This document shows positions 7,888-13,570 of a stretch of DNA of 14,461 nt, one piece after another. The stretch's first letter is position 1, and each line of letters begins with the position of its first letter. Made by a program: the position numbers and the translations under genes. The notes under the pieces are model-generated. The model saw only the letters and a list, made by a program, of their open reading frames with translations, had not been told where the DNA came from and made no database searches. The stretch spans positions 1 to 14,461 of the forward strand of contig JAGODU010000100.1 of assembly GCA_017998095.1 (NCBI GenBank), in the 5' to 3' direction. The stretch is from Prolixibacteraceae bacterium (GTDB lineage Bacteria; Bacteroidota; Bacteroidia; Bacteroidales; Prolixibacteraceae).

Positions 7888-8142
7888 ATTCAATAAGTTA
7901 ATAACTCAATAACTCAAGTGCCAGGCACCAGTCGTTTTATAAGAACTAAGCAGTATTGCTGCTTAGTTCTGTTTGATGTAATAAGACAAATAACACGTGG
8001 AAATGATCCAACAAGAACCGTCCCCAATAGACACTTCAATAAGTCAATAACTCAAGTTCAATTGTTAACTGACAAAATCAGTCTCCATAACCATTGGAAT
8101 TTCAACAACAATAACTCAAGTCAGTGGTGCCTGTCACCGGTC
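7888..8142. repeat. cluster of interspersed AACTCAA / CAGGCACC repeats
   Basis: Three further copies of the AT-rich leader (TTCAATAAGT(T/C)AATAACTCAA and variants) occur at about 7889-7917, 8036-8056 and 8101-8120. Two are followed by short palindromes: GTGCCAGGCAC (7918-7928) and GGTGCCTGTCACC (8126-8138). Between them lies CAAGAACCGTCCCCA (8012-8026), i.e. TGGGGACGGTTCTTG on the minus strand. From memory, this motif recurs beside IS200-like/REP-associated transposases in clostridial genomes. No protein-coding signal is seen here; the short plus-strand frame spanning the repeats is not credible. Confidence 0.6.
7942..7970. repeat. second hairpin, homologous to the one at 7811-7841
   Basis: AGAACTAAGCAG (7942-7953) pairs perfectly with 7959-7970 around TATTG. 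It aligns with the first hairpin. The two stem positions that differ (AT to GC) are each matched by a change in the opposite arm, so pairing is fully kept. It is followed by GTTTG rather than a clean T run, so it is weaker as a terminator. Confidence 0.6.
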
Positions 8143-8150
8143 ATTCTCAA

Positions 8151-8196
8151 CTTAGGTTACAGGCTTAGCTAGCCTCCAAGCCTAAGTGCCTCGCAC
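8151..8196 (-). other. nested hairpin just downstream of the pilin gene
   Basis: CTTAGG (8151-8156) pairs with CCTAAG (8181-8186), enclosing AGGCT (8161-8165) paired with AGCCT (8171-8175). A small GTGC...GCAC stem (8186-8196) adjoins it. On the minus strand this begins about 15 nt after the pilin stop. There is no T tract, so it is not a classical terminator. It could protect the 3' end of an abundant pilin mRNA or cause partial termination before the minor-pilin genes. Confidence 0.4.
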
Positions 8197-8210
8197 TATA
8201 GCCTTCAATC

Positions 8211-8603
8211 TTATGGAGTAGTTTCAGCAACAACTTTAGAACCAGCACCAGCAGCTTTTACGTATGTTAACGTAGTTGAGCCAGGTTGTTTAGGCATTTC
8301 ATTCACATATCCTGGAACTAAACTACCTGCAGTAAGTCCAGAAGCTGCACTTAGTGCTCCAGTATTTGTCATTACTACATCTTCAAAAGAGCATGTCGCG
8401 TTTGTGTTTGCCATGTAGAGAGTAATTGCACTTTCTAATGTTGCGATATTAGCTTTGTTAGCCTTTTCATTTGCACTCGTTTGAACATTAGCAAACCTAG
8501 GAATAGCTATAGCAGCCAAAATACCTAAAATTGCAATAACAACAATCAGTTCAATAAGGGTGAACCCTTTTTTGTTTCTCTTTTTTGTAAACATTTTAAT
8601 CAT
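8211..8603 (-). CDS. pilA: type IV pilin, probable major subunit
   Basis: This is a 130-residue prepilin with a 13-residue basic leader (M-I-K-M-F-T-K-K-R-N-K-K-G), cleavage G^F, and the textbook mature N-terminus F-T-L-I-E with Glu5. The helix continues through A-I-A-I-P-R-F and N-E-K-A-N-K-A-N-I-A-T-L-E-S-A. The mature subunit is about 117 residues, small even for this class, with one cysteine and therefore no intramolecular disulphide; its C-terminal half is Gly/Ala/Thr-rich. The start at 8603 is set by GGAGG eight bases upstream. The ATG at 8618 overlaps that site and is rejected. Its place right after pilB-pilT-pilC and its simple architecture compared with the three minor pilins downstream make it the likely shaft subunit. 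It has a 72-nt AT-rich leader with no obvious riboswitch. Confidence 0.9.
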   Translation of the reverse strand: MIKMFTKKRNKKGFTLIELIVVIAILGILAAIAIPRFANVQTSANEKANKANIATLESAITLYMANTNATCSFEDVVMTNTGALSAASGLTAGSLVPGYVNEMPKQPGSTTLTYVKAAGAGSKVVAETTP

Positions 8604-8675
8604 TTTCTCTTCCTCCATTTTTTTGTTCTTTAATTTTTTTGCTTTATATATAAATTTTAATTAAAGCCAATCTTA

Positions 8676-9875
8676 TTACACTGTTTTCATCATATCAAAC
8701 ATCGGCAAGTACATCGCTACTACTATAAGTCCAATCACTAAACCCATTACCACTATCATTATTGGTTCAATCATTGATGTTAACTTTGTTAATGCTGCTT
8801 CTACTTCTTCATCATAAAAGTCAGCGGTTTTATAAAGCATATCATCCAATGAACCCGACTCTTCCCCAATTCGTATCATTGAATCAACCATTGGCGGAAA
8901 TATGCCTACATCTTTGACGGTTCTTGACAATGATACACCTTTTCTTATGCTTTCTATTCCTGTCAACAATCTTTCTTCAATAACAGAATTGCTGACTACT
9001 CGGGAAACCACTTCCATTGCTTGTATGAGCGGTATACCTGATGATAACAGTGTTGATAGTGTTCTTGTAAATCTTGATGTGACAAGCATTGTTGATGTGC
9101 CTTTCACTATGGGAAGTCTTAGCTTCATACTGTCAAAAAATCTGGTTCCTTCTTCTGACTTCTTGTACATGGATATTCCAAATACTATAGCAACTATGAC
9201 AGCTATATATATATACCATTTTTCTTGCATTGAATTGCTTAAATTTATCAACATCTGTGTAGGTCCAGGCAGTTCAGTACCGCTTCCCTCAAACATACCA
9301 ATAAATGTTGGCATTATGAACACTAACATAAAAATTACTACTAAAACTGTAACTACAGCCAATACTGCCGGGTATATCATTGAGGATTTCACTTTATTTT
9401 CTAATTTGTTTTCCTTTTCAAAGTGCTCTGCCATCCTAAGCATTACTGTATCTAAGTTACCGCTTACTTCCCCTGCTTCAACCATGCTGACTAATATAGT
9501 AGGAAATACATTTTTATGCTGCTTCATGGATTCTGATAGGGTGGAGCCTTTTTGCACTTCTTCATATGTATCTGCAATTGCATTTTTAAAGGTTTTATTT
9601 TGTGTTTGTGATACTAATATTTCTAAGCAAGGTACTATGCCAAGGCCTGCACTTATCATAGTGTAGAACTGCCTGCAGAAAAGGGCCAAATCCTTTTTCT
9701 TAACTTTCTTTTTAAATATTTCAATCTGGGCTTCGCTTTCTATGTCACGCTCTATTGATATTACTAGTTCCTTTTTTTCCTTGAGCATGCTTATCAACCC
9801 GGATTCACTATCTCCTACATATAATCCTTCTGACTCACGACCATTTGCTGATATTGATTTGTATTTGTATCGCAT
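8676..9875 (-). CDS. pilC: PilC/GspF inner-membrane platform protein
   Basis: The 399 residues have the duplicated T2SSF architecture. The first domain (about 62-185) has F-C-R-Q-F-Y-T-M-I-S-A-G and V-E-A-G-E-V-S-G-N-L-D. The second (about 265-390) has S-R-F-T-R-T-L-S-T-L-L-S-S-G-I-P and I-G-E-E-S-G-S-L-D-D-M-L. Membrane helices lie at about 167-192, 220-236 and 366-390. PilC transmits the PilB and PilT motor movements to pilin at the membrane. The ATG at 9875 has AGGTGAT upstream. The gene is separated from pilT by 137 nt filled with palindromic repeats, unlike the tight pilB-pilT junction, and is followed 72 nt later by the pilin gene. It is complete and of normal length. Confidence 0.95.
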   Translation of the reverse strand: MRYKYKSISANGRESEGLYVGDSESGLISMLKEKKELVISIERDIESEAQIEIFKKKVKKKDLALFCRQFYTMISAGLGIVPCLEILVSQTQNKTFKNAIADTYEEVQKGSTLSESMKQHKNVFPTILVSMVEAGEVSGNLDTVMLRMAEHFEKENKLENKVKSSMIYPAVLAVVTVLVVIFMLVFIMPTFIGMFEGSGTELPGPTQMLINLSNSMQEKWYIYIAVIVAIVFGISMYKKSEEGTRFFDSMKLRLPIVKGTSTMLVTSRFTRTLSTLLSSGIPLIQAMEVVSRVVSNSVIEERLLTGIESIRKGVSLSRTVKDVGIFPPMVDSMIRIGEESGSLDDMLYKTADFYDEEVEAALTKLTSMIEPIMIVVMGLVIGLIVVAMYLPMFDMMKTV

Positions 9876-9902
9876 ATAATCACCTACTAAATATTTTTTA
9901 TG

Positions 9903-10003
9903 AGATTCTTCACCTTCGGTTCAGAATGATGAGATTTTGAGATTCTTCACTGCGTTCAGGATGACATGCTGTTAAGATTCTTCACCTTCGGTTCAGAATG
10001 ACA
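9903..10003. repeat. three copies of a palindromic interspersed repeat in the pilT-pilC gap
   Basis: Copies at 9903-9929, 9940-9966 and 9975-10003 share AGATTCTTCAC...TTCAG(A/G)ATGA. On the minus strand each reads TCATTCTGAAC...GTGAAGAATCT. Copies 1 and 3 have the core CTTCGG; copy 2 has TGCG and a G/A change. Each unit is an imperfect palindrome that could fold as a short stem. A further ACCCGAAGGGT-type dyad overlaps the pilT stop (about 10004-10013). Similar GTCATTCTGAGCG-type repeats are widespread in unrelated bacterial genomes. Confidence 0.8.
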
Positions 10004-10012
10004 CCCTTCGGG

Positions 10013-11062
10013 TTATATTTTCTTTCTTACTTCATCGGTGTTGTATGCTTGACTGATGGCTAATTCTTTAGTGATTTCTCCTCGTTTATATAAGTTTATT
10101 AATGAGGTGTCCATAGTATGCATACCCAATGCTCCACCTGTTTGTATAGATGTATCTATTTGATGATTTTTGCCTTCTCTGATTAAATTCCTGATGGCAG
10201 GTGTGGCTACCATTACTTCATAAGCTCCAATTCTGCCTGTTCCGCTTGCTTTTAATAGCAGCTGTTGAGATATAACAGCTTCAATAACTGATGCTAATTG
10301 TACTCTTATTTGTTGCTGTTGAAATGGCGGAAATACATCTATTATCCTATCCATTGTTTTAGCAGCACCATTTGTATGAAGAGTGGATAATACTAAGTGA
10401 CCGGTTTCTGCAGCTGTTATGGCTGTGGAAATAGTTTCTAAATCTCTCATTTCTCCTACCAATATAACGTCCGGGTCCTCTCTCAATGCCCCTCTTAATC
10501 CATTTGCAAAATTTAGAGTATCTGAGCCTACTTCTCTTTGGTTTACTATTGATTTTTTGTGTTTATGTAAATACTCTAAGGGGTCTTCAAGTGTTATTAT
10601 GTGGCATCTTCTTTCGGAATTTATCTTATTAATAATAGATGCCAATGTAGTGGTTTTTCCGCTTCCTGTAGGGCCTGTCACCAAAATAAGACCTCTTGGT
10701 AATCTTGATAAATCATTTAAGATTGTAGGAAGTCCTAATTCATCCATCAATGGAATCTCTAACGGAATTATTCTTAGAACCATTGCATAGCTTCCTCTTT
10801 GCTTAAATGCATTTACTCTGAATCTGCCTATGCTTGGTATAGAATATGAAAAGTCAATTTCTCCTGTCTCATCTAATTTATTCATTCTTGTTTCATTTAA
10901 TGCTTGTTTAACTAAATATAATGTGTCTTCGGCAGTTAATTTTCTTTCCACTAATGAAATTAGTGCACCGTCTATTCTATATGTAGGTGGTATTCCTACA
11001 GTTAAATGAACGTCAGAAGCATTTTTTTCTACTCCAATACTTAATAATTCTATTAAGTTCAT
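10013..11062 (-). CDS. pilT: PilT, type IV pilus retraction ATPase
   Basis: This is a hexameric secretion ATPase that powers pilus depolymerisation and twitching. The 349 residues are standard for PilT. Visible motifs are the N-terminal N-A-S-D-V-H-L-T segment, Walker A GPTGSGKTT (130-138), the Asp box around I-I-T-L-E-D-P-L-E-Y (155-164), Walker B D-P-D-V-I-L-V-G-E-M-R-D (196-207), and the His box G-H-L-V-L-S-T-L-H-T (221-230). The PilT-specific A-I-R-N-L-I-R-E-G-K signature at 289-298 separates it from PilB; there is no tetracysteine. The start has GGGGG five bases upstream. It lies 19 nt after pilB, so the two are translationally close. It implies retractile pili and, with the adhesin-like minor pilins, attachment followed by pulling. 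Confidence 0.96.
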   Translation of the reverse strand: MNLIELLSIGVEKNASDVHLTVGIPPTYRIDGALISLVERKLTAEDTLYLVKQALNETRMNKLDETGEIDFSYSIPSIGRFRVNAFKQRGSYAMVLRIIPLEIPLMDELGLPTILNDLSRLPRGLILVTGPTGSGKTTTLASIINKINSERRCHIITLEDPLEYLHKHKKSIVNQREVGSDTLNFANGLRGALREDPDVILVGEMRDLETISTAITAAETGHLVLSTLHTNGAAKTMDRIIDVFPPFQQQQIRVQLASVIEAVISQQLLLKASGTGRIGAYEVMVATPAIRNLIREGKNHQIDTSIQTGGALGMHTMDTSLINLYKRGEITKELAISQAYNTDEVRKKI

Positions 11063-11081
11063 ATTGTCCCCCTTGTCCTTC

Positions 11082-12761
11082 TTATAATGTATATCCCGCT
11101 CTCATTATTTCTTCGAATGAAGTATCTCCCTTTAAGGCTAAATCAGCAGCTGATTGAAGTAAGGTACTCATCCCGTCTTTTAGAGCCTGACTTCTTATAT
11201 CGTCTGTGTTTGCACCTGTGTTTATAAGTCTTCTTATATTTTCATTTACAAGCATTACCTCGTGAACCGCTGCTCTCCCTCTGTATCCGTTGTAACATGA
11301 GTTACAGCCAATCGGTTTGAAAAGCATTGCATCCTTATTCCCATCTATACCCAATAATTTCTTTTCTGAATCATTTGCTTCGTATTTTTCTTTGCATTTT
11401 GGACACAAAAGTTTTACTAATCTCTGAGATATAATTCCTATTACGGCTGACGATACCAAGTATGGCTCCAATCCCATATCTATAAGCCTTGCTATGGTTG
11501 ATGGGCTGTCGTTTGTATGCAGCGTGGACAGTACCAAGTGACCTGTAATAGCTGCCCTGACTGCAATTTCTGCCGTTTCGGAGTCTCTTATTTCCCCTAT
11601 CATTATAGTATCCGGGTCCTGCCTGAGAATTGAGCGGAGCCCCGCGGCAAATGTCAATCCTGCCTTTACATTTACTTGTGTTTGATTTATACCTTTTAAT
11701 TTATACTCAACGGGGTCTTCTACTGTGATTACATTTTTAGTTTGAACATTCAGCTCTCTTAGTACCGTATAAAGTGTGGTAGTTTTACCGCTTCCCGTAG
11801 GTCCCGTTACTAACAGCATACCGTAAGGCTGTGCTATCATTTTGTTTAATTTATCTAAATTGTCTTTGCTGAAACCTAACCCCTCTTTGGTAAAGTTGAA
11901 ATTGCTTTTGTCCAATATTCTTATAACTATTTTTTCTCCGTATACCGTTGGCAGTGTGGAAATTCTTAAATCAACTTCATTGCCGTTGAATTTCATCTCA
12001 ACTCTGCCGTCTTGGGGGATTCTTTTTTCTGCTATGTCCATTCTTCCTATGATTTTCACCCTGGTGGTTATGGCTGACAAATTTGATTTCGGCAATACCA
12101 TTATTTCTTTTAAATCACCGTCTATACGAAATCTTACTCTGATATCGTTGTGACTTGGCTCAATATGTATATCCGATGCATTGCCCCTCATAGCTTGTTC
12201 GATTATTGAGTTTATTAATTTTACTATGGGTGCAGTTGCAACTTCAAGCATTTCTTCTTCAGAATCCGTATCATCTTCTGCCGGAATGAAGGCATCTGAA
12301 AACTCATTTAATGCTTTTTGTGTCAATATGCTGCTGTAGTATCTTTCAATAGCTCTTTCCACGTCCGGAACAGATGAAAGACAAGGTATTACACCCATCT
12401 TCGTATATAATTTTATATCGTCTATAGCAAAAAAGTTCAAAGGGTCTGACATAGCAACAAGCAGCATATCGTCTTTTATATCTATTGCTATTAATTTGTA
12501 TTTTTTTACAATACTTTCAGGTATCAATGTAGCTACATTGGAGTTTATTTCGTATTTACTTAAATCAACTTTGGGAAATCCAAGCTGCAGCTCTAATGTT
12601 TCTACAATTTCTTCAAATTTTAACCACGCCTTGTCAACGATGATTTCCCCTAACTTCTTCTTATTTATCTTTTGGTCCTCCAATGCCTCATTTAATTGCT
12701 CTTTCGAAATTTTACCTGCATATAATAATAACTCTCCAAGTTTCCAGTTTGATTTTTGCAA
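11082..12761 (-). CDS. pilB: PilB, type IV pilus extension ATPase with MshEN-type N-terminal domain
   Basis: This is the 559-residue GspE/PilB ATPase that powers pilus assembly. The N-terminus (about 7-59) holds two copies of the MshEN signature separated by five residues: K7-L-G...G16...L23...L27...Q30 and K36-L-G...L56...Q59, a fold that binds c-di-GMP in MshE. The core has Walker A GPTGSGKTT (320-328), the Asp box V-I-T-V-E-D-P-V-E-Y, Walker B D-T-I-M-I-G-E-I-R-D (384-393), the His box G-H-L-V-L-S-T-L-H-T-N and a tetracysteine zinc site (C453, C456, C486, C489). The start is a TTG with GAGGG about eight bases upstream; the only nearby ATG is out of frame and a stop precedes it. It is the first gene of the operon, behind a consensus promoter at 12854-12826. 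Confidence 0.95.
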   Translation of the reverse strand: MQKSNWKLGELLLYAGKISKEQLNEALEDQKINKKKLGEIIVDKAWLKFEEIVETLELQLGFPKVDLSKYEINSNVATLIPESIVKKYKLIAIDIKDDMLLVAMSDPLNFFAIDDIKLYTKMGVIPCLSSVPDVERAIERYYSSILTQKALNEFSDAFIPAEDDTDSEEEMLEVATAPIVKLINSIIEQAMRGNASDIHIEPSHNDIRVRFRIDGDLKEIMVLPKSNLSAITTRVKIIGRMDIAEKRIPQDGRVEMKFNGNEVDLRISTLPTVYGEKIVIRILDKSNFNFTKEGLGFSKDNLDKLNKMIAQPYGMLLVTGPTGSGKTTTLYTVLRELNVQTKNVITVEDPVEYKLKGINQTQVNVKAGLTFAAGLRSILRQDPDTIMIGEIRDSETAEIAVRAAITGHLVLSTLHTNDSPSTIARLIDMGLEPYLVSSAVIGIISQRLVKLLCPKCKEKYEANDSEKKLLGIDGNKDAMLFKPIGCNSCYNGYRGRAAVHEVMLVNENIRRLINTGANTDDIRSQALKDGMSTLLQSAADLALKGDTSFEEIMRAGYTL

Positions 12762-12796
12762 TTGTTTACCCTCATGTTTTTTGTATTCAGCTATAT

Positions 12797-12811
12797 TACA
12801 CTTATAGTGTA
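12797..12811. promoter_or_regulatory. 15-bp dyad in the pilB leader
   Basis: TACACTTATAGTGTA is an inverted repeat with six-base arms and a three-base centre. It begins about 8 nt downstream of the predicted transcription start and ends about 35 nt before the pilB start codon. The position suits a repressor operator or a small 5' UTR hairpin. The stem is AT-rich and short, so function is only a suggestion. Confidence 0.4.
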
Positions 12812-12825
12812 TTGCAGCTTGATTG

Positions 12826-12854
12826 ATTATAATTTAATATAAATTTTTTGTCAA
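12826..12854 (-). promoter_or_regulatory. consensus sigma-A promoter of the pilus operon
   Basis: The minus strand carries TTGACA (12854-12849), a 17-base AT-rich spacer and TATAAT (12831-12826), an exact match to consensus in both boxes and spacing. The predicted start near 12819 gives a leader of about 58 nt to the pilB TTG, with the Shine-Dalgarno correctly placed. It is the only strong promoter seen upstream of pilB-pilT. Confidence 0.8.
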
Positions 12855-13088
12855 TTTAATTATTTAATCTGCGGTTATTGTCAATATTTAATATATAATG
12901 TTTACCTTTATGTTGAATTTAGTATATATTGTTACAATTACATTTCTATTCTTTATGAATTATATTTCTATTTCATTTTAATTACATTTTAATTACATGA
13001 AATCATATACAGGTGCCAAAACTCCGTTTAAGCTCTTGCCGGTTTCAATTCAATGCTCAGTCTGCGGATTTTTCATATATTCAAGTTC
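12855..13088. other. AT-rich intergenic region between kal and the pilB promoter
   Basis: No gene, RNA gene or convincing terminator is seen. A second TTGACA occurs at 12884-12879 on the minus strand but lacks a good -10 box. The kal 3' end runs into this stretch without a clear stem and T tract, so read-through into pilB cannot be excluded. Confidence 0.5.
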
Positions 13089-13472
13089 TTATTTTTGTCT
13101 TTGTTTCCCCTTTGGAACTACGCATGTGCCAGATGCCCTGCACACCACTACAGGCTCTTCTAAAACATCACATGCCGAATCACTTATGTCTGTACGTGGT
13201 ACTATTACCTTTCTTGCTTCAAATACCATTTTTCTTGAAGAATTACCTTTTGAAACTATTTCACCCTCTGCTTCAATAAATTCCCCTGCATATACGGGTG
13301 CCAAGAATTCCACATTGTCATATGCAACGAACAAACCTTCATCTCCATCATTTCTGATAAGAAGCTCTGTTGCCACATCCCCGAATAATCCCAGCATCCT
13401 TGCTCCATCAACTAAATTGCCGCCATAATGAGCATCCTGTGTACTCATTCTAAGTCTGATTAATGATTTCAT
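13089..13472 (-). CDS. kal: 3-aminobutyryl-CoA ammonia-lyase-like hotdog protein
   Basis: The 127-residue single hotdog-fold protein has the [12 protein letters not shown] segment (13-24), G-D-V-A-T-E-L (31-37), [12 protein letters not shown] (54-65) and the F-E-A-R-K-V block (84-89). These are features shared by Kal of lysine fermentation and the related beta-alanyl-CoA:ammonia lyase of Clostridium propionicum. The predicted reaction is elimination of ammonia from L-3-aminobutyryl-CoA to give crotonyl-CoA in the cytosol. The start at 13472 is fixed by GGAGGG eleven bases upstream; a longer frame to 13529 would begin at the predicted transcription start and is rejected. None of the usual partners (kamA, kamDE, kdd, kce) is in the window. 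It has its own promoter. The beta-alanyl-CoA lyase activity is the main alternative. Confidence 0.75.
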   Translation of the reverse strand: MKSLIRLRMSTQDAHYGGNLVDGARMLGLFGDVATELLIRNDGDEGLFVAYDNVEFLAPVYAGEFIEAEGEIVSKGNSSRKMVFEARKVIVPRTDISDSACDVLEEPVVVCRASGTCVVPKGKQRQK

Positions 13473-13533
13473 TTCGTATTTCACCCTCCAAAATTTCTTG
13501 CTTTCTCTTGCTGCTTTGCCCTGCAACAACTTA

Positions 13534-13562
13534 ATATTAGCATTTTATAGAGGGCTTGTCAA
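13534..13562 (-). promoter_or_regulatory. extended -10 sigma-A promoter of the kal gene
   Basis: TTGACA (13562-13557), a 17-base spacer ending in the TGC extended -10 motif, and TAATAT (13539-13534) lie just after the stop of the upstream gene. Transcription from about 13527 would give a 55-nt leader. The near-ideal match suggests strong, constitutive-type expression of kal independent of its neighbours. Confidence 0.75.
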
Positions 13563-13570
13563 ATTTTTAA

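Noticed and set aside
7918..8172. 84-codon plus-strand frame across the repeat cluster
   Set aside because: It lies on palindromic repeats, has no recognisable protein features and no good ribosome binding site.
8603..8618. ATG at 8618 as the pilin start
   Set aside because: That ATG is part of ATGGAGG, whose GGAGG is the Shine-Dalgarno for the ATG at 8603.
8604..8675. Possible c-di-GMP riboswitch upstream of the pilin gene, as known upstream of clostridial pilin genes
   Set aside because: The gap is only 72 nt of A/T runs with no complex stems; too short for a riboswitch plus expression platform.
8902..9666. 254-codon plus-strand frame opposite pilC
   Set aside because: pilC is an unmistakable GspF-family gene over this stretch; the antisense frame is a by-product of its codon use.
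9903..10003. Regularly spaced repeats that could suggest a small CRISPR array
   Set aside because: Only three diverged, self-palindromic units with spacers of about 10 nt and no cas genes; they fit a REP-type interspersed repeat.
12997..13428. 143-codon plus-strand frame opposite kal
   Set aside because: Antisense to a well-supported hotdog gene with promoter and Shine-Dalgarno; Ser/Pro-rich composition typical of a shadow frame.
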